DNA of 64,000 bases from Roseomonas indoligenes. Its GTDB lineage: Bacteria; Pseudomonadota; Alphaproteobacteria; Acetobacterales; Acetobacteraceae. Both the position numbers and the translations under genes were made by a program. Under the pieces are notes generated by a model. The model was not told the origin of the DNA. It saw only the letters and a program-made list of their open reading frames with translations, and did no database searches. The stretch spans positions 186,001-250,000 of the forward strand of contig NZ_JAGIZA010000003.1 in NCBI RefSeq assembly GCF_017813365.1. The letters run 5' to 3'. This document shows positions 1 through 9,081 of this stretch, one piece after another (within the stretch, counting starts at the first letter, position 1; every line of letters begins with the position of its first letter).

Positions 1-1
1 C

Positions 2-496
2 GCGATCTACGTCGTGCTCGGGGTGCTCTACGAAAGCTTCGTCCACCCCATCACCATCATCTCCACCCTGCCCACCGCCGGGCTTGGCGCGCTGCTGGCG
101 CTGCTCGTCACGAACACGCCGCTGACGGTAATCGCGCTGATCGGCGTGATCCTGCTGCTGGGCATCGTGAAGAAGAACGCCATCATGATGGTGGATTTCG
201 CGCTGGAGCATGAGCGCAACCACGGCGCCAGCAGCGAGGAAGCGATCATCGCCGCCTGCCGGGAACGGTTCCGCCCCATCCTGATGACGACGCTGGCCGC
301 CCTGCTCGGCGCCGTGCCGCTGGCCCTCGGCACCGGCACCGGGTCCGAGATCCGGGCGCCGCTCGGCATCGCCATCATCGGCGGGCTCGTCGTCTCCCAG
401 GTGCTGACCCTCTACACCACCCCCGTCATCTATCTGGCGCTCGACCGGCTGCGTCGGCGGGAGCATCCGCGCGCCATCCCCGCCCCGGCCGAGTGA
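2..496 (+). CDS. RND efflux pump permease, C-terminal fragment
   Basis: This is the C-terminal 164 residues of an inner-membrane RND-family pump (AcrB/MdtB type), which uses the proton gradient to export drugs or other small molecules through a tripartite envelope complex. The frame is open from base 2, so the gene continues to the left. The stretch [15 protein letters not shown], followed by [20 protein letters not shown], is the conserved segment near the last transmembrane helices of these pumps, and the hydrophobic helices around it fit. The tail ending in [11 protein letters not shown]-like polar residues is cytoplasmic. The adaptor and outer-membrane partners are not visible here. Family assignment is firm; the substrate cannot be read from this fragment. 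Confidence 0.93.
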   Translation, partial: AIYVVLGVLYESFVHPITIISTLPTAGLGALLALLVTNTPLTVIALIGVILLLGIVKKNAIMMVDFALEHERNHGASSEEAIIAACRERFRPILMTTLAALLGAVPLALGTGTGSEIRAPLGIAIIGGLVVSQVLTLYTTPVIYLALDRLRRREHPRAIPAPAE

Positions 497-568
497 GAGG
501 TCAGGGCGGGGGCTTGCGGCACGGTTCGGGAGCAGGCCTCCTGCGCCCCGGACAACAGGAGCCCGCTC

Positions 569-1333
569 ATGAATGCCATCCAGGCCGCCGGTGAACTTCT
601 TGCCCGGGCCCGGGCCGGCGCCGCGCTGCCCGGCCTGCCGCCCGCGCTGCGCCCCGCCACCCTGGAGGCGGCCGAGGGCATCCAGCACGCCACCCTGGCC
701 GCGATGGATGAAGGGATCGGCGGATGGAAGATCGGACGGCTGGACGGGATCATCAACTCGGCCCCGATCCCCGCCTCCCGCCTGCTCACCGATCCCCTGC
801 CCGGCCCCATCACCCTGCCGGCGGAGCGCTACATCGAGATGGAGCTTGCCATCCAGTTCCGCGTTGCCGTCGCCCCCGCGGATGTGGCCACGCTGGTCCC
901 CGGCGACCTCACCGGCCTTGCCACCCTCGCGACCCTGTTCGAATTCGTCCGGCCGCGAATCCCCACCTCGGGCGACGTGACGCCGCTGGACCGGATCGCC
1001 GACGCCATGGGCAATGACGGCGCGCTCGTCCGCGCGACGCTGCTGCCCTGGACGCTGACCACCCTGGACATGCCGCCCGCCCTGACCCTGTTCCAGGACG
1101 ATGCCGTGCTCACGCGGCGGGAAGCCGTCCCCCATGTCGCGGCGCCCCTCGGCCCGCTGCTGGAAGCCTGGATCGGCCGCCTTCGCCGCGAGGGCCGGGG
1201 CATCGCCATGGGCGAAGTGGTCACCCTGGGCAGCCTTTCCGGCATGCCGCCCATCCCCGCTGCCGGCGCGACCTATTTCGGCGAGATCGAGGGGATGGAA
1301 GCCCTGCGCTGCACCGTCGCTCCGGTTTCCTGA
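569..1333 (+). CDS. 2-keto-4-pentenoate hydratase family protein
   Basis: A 254-residue member of the MhpD/fumarylacetoacetase-like hydratases, which add water to 2-hydroxypenta-2,4-dienoates in aromatic meta-cleavage pathways. Visible family marks are the GGWKIG segment near residue 50, the EMELAIQFR metal-binding-type segment near residue 92 and the C-terminal TLGSLSGMPPI stretch. The length matches the family (about 260). The ATG is preceded by AGGAG at 8 bases. It ends inside the 3' end of the convergent MarR gene (61-base overlap). With a MarR regulator, a Bug receptor and an FAD monooxygenase close by, a role in aromatic acid breakdown is likely, but the exact substrate is inferred only. 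Confidence 0.85.
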   Translation: MNAIQAAGELLARARAGAALPGLPPALRPATLEAAEGIQHATLAAMDEGIGGWKIGRLDGIINSAPIPASRLLTDPLPGPITLPAERYIEMELAIQFRVAVAPADVATLVPGDLTGLATLATLFEFVRPRIPTSGDVTPLDRIADAMGNDGALVRATLLPWTLTTLDMPPALTLFQDDAVLTRREAVPHVAAPLGPLLEAWIGRLRREGRGIAMGEVVTLGSLSGMPPIPAAGATYFGEIEGMEALRCTVAPVS

Positions 1334-1899
1334 TCGGTTCGTTGCGCGGGTTCTGGGACGGCCTCGGCCGCCTCGGCCCCGCGCAGCAGGGGCACGCGCG
1401 CCAGCGGGTCGTGGTGCGTCAGCAGCTTGTCCAGCAGGCGGCCGAGCGTGGACGCCTCCCGCTCCGTCAGCGGCGCGAGAAGGGAGCACACGGAGCGCTC
1501 CGCCGCGGGTTCGACCTCCTCCAGCAGGGCAGCGCCCTGAGGCGTGAGGTTGAGGATGCGGCGACGCCGGTCCTGCCGGTCGCCGCTGCGGAGCAGCAGC
1601 CCCCGCGCCTCCAGCAGCCGCACGACCATGCCCGTGGTGGACCGGTCCAGCCCCAGCAGCTGCGCCAGCCCGATCTGGTCCAGCCCCGGCCGGGTCCGTA
1701 GCGCGACGAGGATGCCGTACTGCGTCGTCGTCACCTCGAAGGCCCGGCATTCCCCGGCGAAGACGGAAAGCGCGATCTGGTGGGCGCGGCGTAGCCGGAA
1801 GCCGGGCCGCGCGTAAAGGGCGGCGAGCGCCACCTCCGGCATCCCATTCGGCATCCCACCCGGCCCGGCGGCCGGCTCGGCTTCGTCGAAGGCCGTCAA
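1273..1899 (-). CDS. MarR family transcriptional regulator
   Basis: A 208-residue winged-helix repressor of the MarR family, which typically binds as a dimer to a palindrome and is released by aromatic ligands. The recognition-helix and wing region reads GLAQLLGLDRSTTGMVVRLL then RSGDRQDRRRRILNLTPQG, the classic MarR pattern with the DxR wing motif, at residues about 78-122. The start is a TTG preceded by a strong AAGGAGG about 5 bases away; no better ATG fits. The C-terminal 35 residues go beyond the usual family length, and the last 20 overlap the convergent hydratase gene. It sits 67 bases downstream of a Bug receptor gene on the same strand and probably regulates the local catabolic genes. 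Confidence 0.88.
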   Translation of the reverse strand: MTAFDEAEPAAGPGGMPNGMPEVALAALYARPGFRLRRAHQIALSVFAGECRAFEVTTTQYGILVALRTRPGLDQIGLAQLLGLDRSTTGMVVRLLEARGLLLRSGDRQDRRRRILNLTPQGAALLEEVEPAAERSVCSLLAPLTEREASTLGRLLDKLLTHHDPLARVPLLRGAEAAEAVPEPAQRTDQETGATVQRRASIPSISPK

Positions 1900-1934
1900 T
1901 GCTCCTCCTTCCGCGGGCGAACCGAGACTTGCAG

Positions 1935-1968
1935 GAAAGACATCGCCGGCGCCAGCCTGGTGTCTTTC
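1935..1968. repeat. Inverted repeat between Bug receptor and MarR genes
   Basis: GAAAGACA and TGTCTTTC form a perfect 8-base inverted repeat separated by 18 bases. It begins at the stop codon of the Bug receptor gene and lies in the 67-base gap before the MarR gene. It could be an mRNA hairpin reducing read-through or protecting the receptor message, or an operator. There is no T-run after it, so it is not a classical intrinsic terminator. Confidence 0.45.
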
Positions 1969-2956
1969 ACCCGGCCGTGATCTTCGCCTCGCGGATCACT
2001 TCGGCCCAACGGCGATAGTCCCGCTCCACCAGCTCGCCGAAGGCCTCGGGCGTCGCCGGGCTGGGGACCATGCCCTGGGCCTTCAGCGCCTCGGCCGTGG
2101 CGGGCTCGGCGACCCAGGCGTTCAGCGCGGCGTTCAGCCCGCGCACCATCGGCGCGGCCATCCCTGCCGGGCCGAGCAGCCCGTACCAGAGATCGGCCTG
2201 CGCCCCGCCGAACCCGGCCTCCGCCAGGGTCGGCACGTCGGGCGCGGAGGGGCTGCGCTCGTCGCTCGCCACCGCCAGCATCCGGATCTGCCCGCCTGCC
2301 ACCAGCGGCAGCGCCGTGTGCACGGGCAGCACCATGGCAGCCACGCGCTTGCCCAGCAGGTCCTGGATGGCCGGGGCGGAGCCGCGATAGGGGATGTGCG
2401 TCAGCTCCACCCCGGCCTTCAGCGCGAAGAGAGCCATGCCCAGGTGCTGCGGCGTGCCGTTTCCCGGGGAGGCGTAGTCGATCGCCCCGGGTCTGCGCTT
2501 CGCCAGTTCCGCGAAGGCCCGCGCGTCCCGCGCTGGAACATCGGGGTTCACCACCAGCGCAAGTTCACCGCGGGTCAGCAGCGCGACGGGTGTGAAGCCC
2601 TTCACCGGATCATACGGTACGGTTGGAAAGAGGCTGGCGTTCATGACGAAGGTGTTGGGCTGCATCATCAGCGTGCGCCCATCCGGCGCCGCGCGCGCTA
2701 CGGCCTGGGTGCCGATCAGCCCGCTGGCTCCGGCGCGGTTATCCACCACCACGGGCTGCCCGATCCGCGGCTGAAGCCATGGGGAGGCGAGCCGCGCCAG
2801 GATGTCCGGGCCGGTCCCGGCCGTATAGGGCACGATGATGGTGACCGGCCCATCCGGCTGCGGCGCCTGCGGGCTGGTTTGCGCAAGGGCGACGCGGGGC
2901 AGGAACGGCAGGGCGGCAAGCGCGGCCAGCCGGCGCCGGGCGATGGCATGGGGCAC
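1967..2956 (-). CDS. Bug family tripartite tricarboxylate transporter substrate-binding protein
   Basis: A 329-residue periplasmic solute receptor of the Bug/TctC family, which captures carboxylates or aromatic acids and may pass them to a TTT transporter. The N-terminus has a signal peptide (ARRRLAALAALPFLPRVALAQ) with an arginine cluster. Family marks follow: VTIIVPYTAGTGPDILAR near residue 40, VVVDNRAGASGLIGT near 73, YDPVKGFTPV near 121, and HIPYRGSAPAIQDLLG near 185. The start is GTG with AGGA 8 bases upstream. No TctA/TctB genes are adjacent, which is common for orphan Bug receptors. Divergent from the FAD monooxygenase, so both may share the control region at 2957-3130. Confidence 0.93.
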   Translation of the reverse strand: MPHAIARRRLAALAALPFLPRVALAQTSPQAPQPDGPVTIIVPYTAGTGPDILARLASPWLQPRIGQPVVVDNRAGASGLIGTQAVARAAPDGRTLMMQPNTFVMNASLFPTVPYDPVKGFTPVALLTRGELALVVNPDVPARDARAFAELAKRRPGAIDYASPGNGTPQHLGMALFALKAGVELTHIPYRGSAPAIQDLLGKRVAAMVLPVHTALPLVAGGQIRMLAVASDERSPSAPDVPTLAEAGFGGAQADLWYGLLGPAGMAAPMVRGLNAALNAWVAEPATAEALKAQGMVPSPATPEAFGELVERDYRRWAEVIREAKITAG

Positions 2957-2999
2957 GAAACGTTTCCTGGCAGGGGTTATTCACTTCAGCCTGAACAGC

Positions 3000-3052
3000 C
3001 AGTGAGACTACTGTCAATCCGCTGGGCCGATTCAGTGAGACGTCTGACGATC
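3000..3052. repeat. Pair of 20-bp direct repeats in a divergent promoter region
   Basis: CAGTGAGACTACTGTCAATC (3000-3019) and CAGTGAGACGTCTGACGATC (3033-3052) are identical at 16 of 20 positions, including the first nine. Their starts are 33 bases apart, about three helical turns, so a regulator could bind both on one DNA face. They lie between the divergent Bug receptor and FAD monooxygenase genes. I infer a two-site operator; the regulator is unknown, with the nearby MarR protein one candidate. Confidence 0.5.
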
Positions 3053-3130
3053 TGGACAGGCGTCCCCCGGCGTGGGAAGCGTGGGGCGAAGCGGGCCGTC
3101 AGCAGCCCGCCGGATGCGAGAGGACGTGCC

Positions 3131-4708
3131 ATGGCACAGGGCGAGGACCGCACGCAGGTCGTCATTGTCGGCGGCGGGCCGGTCGGGACGGGGCTGGCCA
3201 TCGCGCTCGCGCAGCGCGGGATCGAAGCGGTCCTGGTGGAGCGCTACCGGACCCCGCAGCCCATTCCCAAGGGCCAGAACTTGACCCAGCGGACGATGGA
3301 GCACTTCCACTTCTGGGGGGCGGAGAAGGCCCTGCGCGCCGCGCGGACCATCCCGCGGGAATACGGCATTGGCGGCATGACTGCATACGGCACGCTGCTG
3401 GGCGACTACCACTACGACTGGCTGCAGCGCGAGCTCGTGCGCCCGTACTACTTCACCGACAACGAGCGCCTGCCCCAGTACGCCACGGAGGCGGTTCTGC
3501 GCGCCCGGCTGGCAGAGCTTTCCACGGCGAAGGCGCTGTATGGCTGGTCCGCCGAGGGCGTGGAGCAGGACGGGGACGGCGTGCGCGTGACGGTGAGCGA
3601 ACGGGAGAGCGGCGCGACGCGCGTGATCTCCGCCGACTACGTGGTGGGCTGCGACGGCAGCCGCTCCACGGTGCGCGAGGCGGTTGGGATCACCCAGACC
3701 CGCTCCGACCACGACCGGCTGATGGTGCTGCTCGTCTTCCGCTCCCAGGGGCTGAACGAGCTGCTGCGGCGCTACCCCGGCAAGTCCTACTACAACGTGC
3801 TGCACCCCGACCTGCAGGGCTACTGGCAGTTCTTCGGCCGCGTGGACCTGGAGGGCAGTTTCTTCTTCCATGCCCCCGTCCCTGCCGGCACCACGAAGGA
3901 CAGCATGGACTTCGCCGCCTACCTGCACCGCGCGGCGGGCGCGGAATTCGACGTGCAGTTCGAGCACATCGGCTTCTGGGACCTGCGCTTCGCCATCGCG
4001 GACCGCTATCGCGCCGGCCGCGCCTTCGTGGCGGGCGATGCCGCGCACAGCCACCCGCCTTATGGCGGCTACGGCATCAATACGGGGCTGGAGGACGCGG
4101 CCAACCTGGCATGGAAGCTGGCGGCCGACCTGCAGGGCTGGGCCGGGCCCGGCCTGCTGGACAGCTATGACGCGGAGCGCCGCCCCGTCTTCGCCTCCAC
4201 GGCCGGCGATTTCATCGGCCGGTCCATCGAGCTGGACCGCGACTTCCTCGCCGCCTTCGACCCGACGCGGGACAGGGCGGCATTCGAGGCGGAGTGGGCG
4301 GCGCGCCAGGGCGGCGCCAAGTCCGAGGTCGCCTCCTTCGAGCCGAACTACGAGGGATCGCCGATCATCCCCGGCCCGGCTGGACGAGGGCCGAGCGCGC
4401 TCGGCTCCCACAGCCCGCTCGCCCGCCCCGGCCATCACCTGACACCGCAACATCTGGCGGACGGGCGCAACTGCTTCGAGGCGCTGGGACCGGGCTTCAC
4501 CCTGCTCGCCCCCGATCCCGGCGCCGCGGCGGCGATGCGCGACGACGCGGCGCGGCGGGGCATCCCGCTGGAGGTCGCCGCCATCGGGGCGGAGGCGCAG
4601 AAGACCTATGGGGCGGAGGCGGTTCTCGTTCGCCCGGACCAGTTCGTCGCCTGGGCCGGCCCCACGGCGGAGGCCAGCGGCGCCCTGGAGCGCGCGACCG
4701 GCGGCTGA
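3131..4708 (+). CDS. FAD-dependent aromatic monooxygenase (PheA/TfdB type)
   Basis: A 525-residue flavoprotein hydroxylase that uses FAD, NAD(P)H and O2 to hydroxylate an aromatic substrate. Three FAD signatures are present in order: VVIVGGGPVGTGLA dinucleotide fold at residues 10-23, the DG motif VVGCDGSRSTVREAVG near 172-187, and the GD motif FVAGDAAHSHPPYGGYG near 299-315. The C-terminal 130 residues form the thioredoxin-like tail of this family. The start chosen is the ATG just before the nucleotide fold; the frame stays open far upstream, but that part has no homologous look. It ends 21 bases before the convergent smpB gene. Together with the hydratase it suggests aromatic catabolism; the substrate is not determinable. 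Confidence 0.9.
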   Translation: MAQGEDRTQVVIVGGGPVGTGLAIALAQRGIEAVLVERYRTPQPIPKGQNLTQRTMEHFHFWGAEKALRAARTIPREYGIGGMTAYGTLLGDYHYDWLQRELVRPYYFTDNERLPQYATEAVLRARLAELSTAKALYGWSAEGVEQDGDGVRVTVSERESGATRVISADYVVGCDGSRSTVREAVGITQTRSDHDRLMVLLVFRSQGLNELLRRYPGKSYYNVLHPDLQGYWQFFGRVDLEGSFFFHAPVPAGTTKDSMDFAAYLHRAAGAEFDVQFEHIGFWDLRFAIADRYRAGRAFVAGDAAHSHPPYGGYGINTGLEDAANLAWKLAADLQGWAGPGLLDSYDAERRPVFASTAGDFIGRSIELDRDFLAAFDPTRDRAAFEAEWAARQGGAKSEVASFEPNYEGSPIIPGPAGRGPSALGSHSPLARPGHHLTPQHLADGRNCFEALGPGFTLLAPDPGAAAAMRDDAARRGIPLEVAAIGAEAQKTYGAEAVLVRPDQFVAWAGPTAEASGALERATGG

Positions 4709-4729
4709 TCGCGATGCGCGGCCGGGCTC

Positions 4730-5215
4730 TCAGCCCTTGTCGCGCATCACCCTGGCCTTGTCGCGCTTCCAGTCGCGCTCCGCGATGGCGTGGCGCTTGT
4801 CGGCCTTCGTCTTGCCTTCCCCGAGCCCGAGCGTGAGCTTCGCCACGCCGCGGTCGTTGAAGTGGATGTCGAGGGGGACGATCGTCGCCCCCTCCCGCGA
4901 GACGGCGCCGGCCAGGGCCTCGGCCTGCTTCTTGTGCAGCAGCAGCTTGCGCGGCCTCCGCGGCTCGAACTTCGCCACCACGGACCCGGCCTGCCATTCC
5001 GGAATATAGAGGTTGAAGATCCACATCTCGCCGTCGCGCTCGCCGGCCCAGGCCTCGGTCAGCGTGGCGCGGCCGGCACGCAGACTCTTCACCTCCGGCC
5101 CGACGAGGACGATGCCCGCCTCGTAGGTGTCGAGGATCTTGTAGTCGAAGCGCGCCTTGCGGTTCTGCGCGGCAACGCCGTGGCTGATCAGGGCCTTCTT
5201 GCGGGGCTCCGCCAT
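4730..5215 (-). CDS. smpB: SsrA-binding protein SmpB
   Basis: A 161-residue partner of tmRNA needed for ribosome rescue by trans-translation. The full SmpB fold is recognisable: the start [21 protein letters not shown], the central GIVLVGPEVKSLRAG, LYIPEWQAGS, RKLLLHKKQ, and the basic C-terminal tail ending KRDKARVMRDKG that enters the mRNA channel. The start ATG overlaps the dapA stop codon by one base (TGATG), so the two are translationally coupled. Longer open reading upstream lies within dapA and is not part of the protein. Housekeeping function, high confidence. Confidence 0.97.
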   Translation of the reverse strand: MAEPRKKALISHGVAAQNRKARFDYKILDTYEAGIVLVGPEVKSLRAGRATLTEAWAGERDGEMWIFNLYIPEWQAGSVVAKFEPRRPRKLLLHKKQAEALAGAVSREGATIVPLDIHFNDRGVAKLTLGLGEGKTKADKRHAIAERDWKRDKARVMRDKG

Positions 5216-6093
5216 CAGTTGAGCAGCCCCACGCCGGTCATCGCCGCCCGGACCTTGGCCTTCGAAGCCTCGGCGATCGGCGCCATCGGCAAGCGGCAGA
5301 ACTCGCTGCCACGGCCCAACAGGCTGGCCGCGTACTTCACCGGGCCGGGCGAGGTCTCGCCGAACATGGCGTCGTGCAGCGGGGTCAGCCGGTTCTGGAT
5401 GGCCTGCGCGTCCTTCACCCGGCCATCGGCCCAGGCGTCGTGCATCTCTCGGCACAGGCGGGGCGCGATGTTCGCCGTCACGCTGATGCAGCCCACGCCA
5501 CCGGCCGCGTTGAAGGCCAGCGCCGTATGGTCCTCGCCGGAGAGCTGGCAGAAATCGTCGCCGCAGGCGATGCGCGTGTGCAGCGGCCGGGTCAGGTTCG
5601 CCGTCGCGTCCTTCACCCCGGCGATGTTCGGGTGCTTCGCCAGCCGCGCCATCGTCTCCACGCTCATGTCGATCACGCTGCGCGGGGGAATGTTGTAGAT
5701 GATCACGGGGATCTCGGCGGCATCCGCCACCGCCTTGAAATGCAGGTACATCCCCTCCTGCGTCGGCTTGTTGTAGTAGGGCGTCACCACCAGCACGCCG
5801 TCGGCCCCGGCCTTCTTCGCGTGCACCGCCAGTGCCACCGCCTCCGACGTGGAGTTGGAGCCGGCGCCCGCGATCACCGGCACCTTGCCGCCCGCCGCCT
5901 CGATGCAGAGCTCCACGACCCGCTGGTGCTCCTCATGCGAAAGGGTTGGGCTCTCGCCGGTCGTGCCCACGGGCACCAGGCCCTGCGTTCCCTCGGCTAC
6001 CTGCCAGGCGACGAGATCCTGGAAGGCGCGCTCGTCGATCTTCCCCTCGGTCGTCATGGGCGTGATGAGGGCGACGAGCGATCCCTTGAACAT
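5215..6093 (-). CDS. dapA: 4-hydroxy-tetrahydrodipicolinate synthase
   Basis: A 292-residue class I aldolase that condenses pyruvate with aspartate semialdehyde in lysine and diaminopimelate synthesis. Signatures include [14 protein letters not shown] (pyruvate carboxylate site, near residue 44), GAGSNST near 79, the active-site tyrosine in [12 protein letters not shown] near 107, and the Schiff-base lysine in GVKDATANL near 160. The start ATG gives the usual family length and is preceded by CAGGAAACG. A longer upstream open frame is rejected because it has no family resemblance. First gene of a dapA-smpB operon, divergent from the transglycosylase gene. Its ribosome binding site is complementary to the candidate small RNA at 42390-42476. 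Confidence 0.97.
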   Translation of the reverse strand: MFKGSLVALITPMTTEGKIDERAFQDLVAWQVAEGTQGLVPVGTTGESPTLSHEEHQRVVELCIEAAGGKVPVIAGAGSNSTSEAVALAVHAKKAGADGVLVVTPYYNKPTQEGMYLHFKAVADAAEIPVIIYNIPPRSVIDMSVETMARLAKHPNIAGVKDATANLTRPLHTRIACGDDFCQLSGEDHTALAFNAAGGVGCISVTANIAPRLCREMHDAWADGRVKDAQAIQNRLTPLHDAMFGETSPGPVKYAASLLGRGSEFCRLPMAPIAEASKAKVRAAMTGVGLLN

Positions 6094-6274
6094 GGGGCGT
6101 TTCCTGGCTGGCGGCGGTCGGGGCGAGAGGATTATGTGGGGTGCCGGCGCCCCGCGCGCCAGCATCTCCATCCGATACAGGGCGCCACCCCCTGGAACAA
6201 GGCCCGCCCGGACCGTCCCGGCGCTCTGCCCGGGGGCGCGACAGGCGCGGGCGGACAGGTTAGAAGCGGCAGCG

Positions 6275-8239
6275 ATGCGCATTCCGGTCCGCCCGGCGGT
6301 CGCCGCCCTCCTCGTCCTCGCCGCCGCGGCAGGACCCGCCGCCGCCCAGCCCTGGGCGACCGAGGCGCAGCGAAGCGCCGGCCGCGCCGCGCTGGCCCAG
6401 GCCAATGGCGGGCGCTACGCCGCGGCCGAAGCCGCGGCCGCCCAGGCGGACCCGCTGGTCCGCAAGCTTGCCCTCTGGCTCCGGCTGCAAGTCCGCGGCC
6501 AGGGCAACTCCGCCGAGCTGGTGGATTGGATGGCCGCCAATCCGGACTGGCCCCTGCCGAACACCCTGACCCGCCGGGCCGAGGAGGCGCTGGCTGCCGA
6601 CCCGGATGACGCGCGCGCCCTCGCCCACTTCTCCCGCTTCCCCGCCACGACGCTGGACGGCGCCCAGCGCCACGCGGATGCCCTAACCCGCGCCGGGGAC
6701 ACGGCGCAGGCGGCGACGGTCATCCGGAGCGCCTGGACGTCCGGCCTCGGGGACGCGGCCGCCGAGAGCGGCTTCGCCGAGCGCAACGCCGCCCTGCTGA
6801 CGCCGGAGGACCGCTGGCGCCGCTTCGACCGCGCCTTCCTTTCGCTTGATACGGGCGACGCCGCCCGGGCTGCGGCCTGGCTGGATCCGTCCCGCCGCAC
6901 CGTGGCCGATGCCCGGCTCGCGGTGGCCGCCGGCACCGCCCAGCCCGTGACGGCGGGCGAGGATCTCGGCGTCCTTGCCGCCAGCGCCCGCGCGCTGCGC
7001 CGGGCCGACCGCGACACGGAGGCTGCCGCCGCCTGGGCTGCCGCCGCCCCGCTCCAGAAGGGCCTGCCGCCCGATGCGGCCCGGGGTATCTGGACGGAAC
7101 GCCAGGTGCTGGCCCGCAAGCTGCTGCGGCTCGGGCAGGACCGGCTGGCCTATGCGGTGGCTTCCCAGCACGGCCAGACGGAGGGCGAGGCGCGGTCGGA
7201 GGCGGAGTTCCTGGCCGGCTGGATCGCCCTGCGCCGGCTGAGCGACCCGGTGCAGGCCGCCCGGCACTTCTCGCTTCTGGGGGACAACAGCGCGAGCGTC
7301 ATTACCCGCGCCCGCTCCGCCTACTGGGAGGGGCGCGCGCTGGAGGGGAAGGATGCCGCCCGCTCCCGCGCCCGGCTGGGCGAGGCCGCGACACTCGGCA
7401 CTGCCTTCTACGGCCAGCTCGCCGCCCTGGCGCTAGGCGAGGACGAGCCGCGCATCGCCGCCCGCATCCGCGCCATCCTGCCGCCCCAGCCGGGCGAGGA
7501 GGCGCGGCGCCTCTTCCAGGGGCGTGAACTGGCCTCCGCCGCCGCGGCCCTGGCCGATCTCGGCGACGCCCGCCGCGCCCGCATCTTCCTTCTGCGGATG
7601 GAGGAGCTCTCCCCGGATGCCGCGGACCGGGTGCTGATCGCCCGGCACGGCATGGCGCTGGGCCGGCCGGACTTCGCCGTCTGGATTGCCCGCCGAGCCG
7701 GGGCGGACGGCGTGATGCTGCTGCCGGAGGGCTGGCCCTCCCCATACCCCGCCCCCTCCGGCGGGCTGGAGCCGGCGATCGTCAACGCCATCGCCCGGCA
7801 GGAGAGCAATTTCGATCCGGAGGCCGTTTCCGGCGCGAATGCGCGCGGGCTGATGCAGCTGCTGCCCGCCACCGCCGCCGGGGTGGCCCGCAAGCTCGGC
7901 ATCCCCCACCAGCCGGGATGGCTCACCTCCGACCCCGCCCACAACATGCGGCTGGGGTCGCAGTACCTGTCCGACCAGCTGGCGCGCTTCGGCGGCAATC
8001 TCGCCCTCGCCGCCGCGGCCTACAACGCGGGCCCGGGGCGGGTGCAGGAATGGCTGGGCACCTACGGCACTCCGGGCGAGGGCGGGACGGATATCATCGA
8101 CTGGATCGAGTTGATCCCCTTCACGGAGACGCGGAACTACGTGCAGCGGGTGACGGAGAACGTAATGGTCTACCGGGCGCAGGATTCCACCGCGGCCGCC
8201 CTGCCCCACCCTCTCAAGCCCTGGATGACCGGCCCATGA
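6275..8239 (+). CDS. slt: Soluble lytic murein transglycosylase
   Basis: A 654-residue periplasmic enzyme that cleaves peptidoglycan between MurNAc and GlcNAc with 1,6-anhydro ring formation. A signal peptide (residues 1-24, ending GPAAAQ) is followed by an alanine-rich, superhelical repeat region as in Slt70, then a C-terminal catalytic domain from about residue 495. The catalytic glutamate is E510 in ARQESNFDP, followed by [10 protein letters not shown] and the AYNAGPGRV motif. The ATG start is the first residue of a good signal peptide. Its stop codon overlaps the next start (ATGA), opening a coupled run of four genes. Paralogue with a different, small domain at 42594-43379. Confidence 0.95.
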   Translation: MRIPVRPAVAALLVLAAAAGPAAAQPWATEAQRSAGRAALAQANGGRYAAAEAAAAQADPLVRKLALWLRLQVRGQGNSAELVDWMAANPDWPLPNTLTRRAEEALAADPDDARALAHFSRFPATTLDGAQRHADALTRAGDTAQAATVIRSAWTSGLGDAAAESGFAERNAALLTPEDRWRRFDRAFLSLDTGDAARAAAWLDPSRRTVADARLAVAAGTAQPVTAGEDLGVLAASARALRRADRDTEAAAAWAAAAPLQKGLPPDAARGIWTERQVLARKLLRLGQDRLAYAVASQHGQTEGEARSEAEFLAGWIALRRLSDPVQAARHFSLLGDNSASVITRARSAYWEGRALEGKDAARSRARLGEAATLGTAFYGQLAALALGEDEPRIAARIRAILPPQPGEEARRLFQGRELASAAAALADLGDARRARIFLLRMEELSPDAADRVLIARHGMALGRPDFAVWIARRAGADGVMLLPEGWPSPYPAPSGGLEPAIVNAIARQESNFDPEAVSGANARGLMQLLPATAAGVARKLGIPHQPGWLTSDPAHNMRLGSQYLSDQLARFGGNLALAAAAYNAGPGRVQEWLGTYGTPGEGGTDIIDWIELIPFTETRNYVQRVTENVMVYRAQDSTAAALPHPLKPWMTGP

Positions 8240-9081
8240 ACCCCGTGACGCGGCGCATCGCCGCGCGGGACGGGCTGGTCCTGAACGCCCTGGACTGGCC
8301 GGGGGACGAGGGCCGCACGCCCCTCCTCTGCCTGACGGGCATCCTGCGCACCGCCCACGACTACGACCGCTTCGCGGAGCGCCACGCCGGCAAGCGCCGC
8401 GTGGTCGCGCTGGACTACATGGGCCATGGCGAGAGCGCCCGCGCCGCGGACATCGCCCGCTACCGGCCGGAGCGGGCGGTGAACGACGTGCTGGATGCCT
8501 GCGCCGCCCTGCACCTGCCGCGCGCCGTGGTGGTCGGCACCTCCTTCGGCGGGATCATGGCCATGATCCTCTCGGTCCTGCGCCCCACGTTGCTGCGGGG
8601 CGTGGTGCTGAACGACATCGGGCCGGTGATCGACCCGCGCGGCCTCTCCCAGGTGGGCGGCTTCGCCGGAAACGACCCGGGCTTCCCCGGGATCGACGAG
8701 GCCGTCGCCTATCTCCGCACCGTCATGCCCCGCATACCTCTGGCCGACGAGGAGGCTTGGCGCCATTTCGCCGGCCTGACCTATGCCCGCGGCGAGGACG
8801 GGCTGCTCCACCCGCGCTGGGACACCCGCATCGCGGAGGCCATGGAGGCGGGCGCCGCGCCGCCCGATCTCGGCCCCGTCTTCCGCGGCCTGCGCCCCGT
8901 GCCCGCCATGTTGGTCTGGGGCGAGGAGAGCGAGTTCCTCGCCGCCGACACGGTGCGCGCCATGGTCCGGGAAAAGCCGGACCTGGAACTGGTTACCCTG
9001 CCCGGCGCCGGCCACGCCCCGACCCTGGAGGAGCCGGAGCTGGTCGGCCCCGTGGACGACTTCCTGGACCGCATCCCCTGA
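8236..9081 (+). CDS. Alpha/beta hydrolase
   Basis: A 281-residue alpha/beta-fold hydrolase. The nucleophile elbow is VVVGTSFGGIMAM with serine near residue 102, the oxyanion-side LCLTGILRT is near 34, the acid is likely in the LVWGEESEFL segment near 240, and the catalytic histidine is in PGAGHAPTLEEPEL near residue 260. There is no signal peptide, so it is cytoplasmic. The start ATG overlaps the slt stop by four bases and its own stop overlaps pgpA by one base, so it is co-translated with cell-envelope genes. The substrate is unknown; a carboxylesterase or C-C hydrolase activity is possible. Confidence 0.9.
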   Translation: MNPVTRRIAARDGLVLNALDWPGDEGRTPLLCLTGILRTAHDYDRFAERHAGKRRVVALDYMGHGESARAADIARYRPERAVNDVLDACAALHLPRAVVVGTSFGGIMAMILSVLRPTLLRGVVLNDIGPVIDPRGLSQVGGFAGNDPGFPGIDEAVAYLRTVMPRIPLADEEAWRHFAGLTYARGEDGLLHPRWDTRIAEAMEAGAAPPDLGPVFRGLRPVPAMLVWGEESEFLAADTVRAMVREKPDLELVTLPGAGHAPTLEEPELVGPVDDFLDRIP

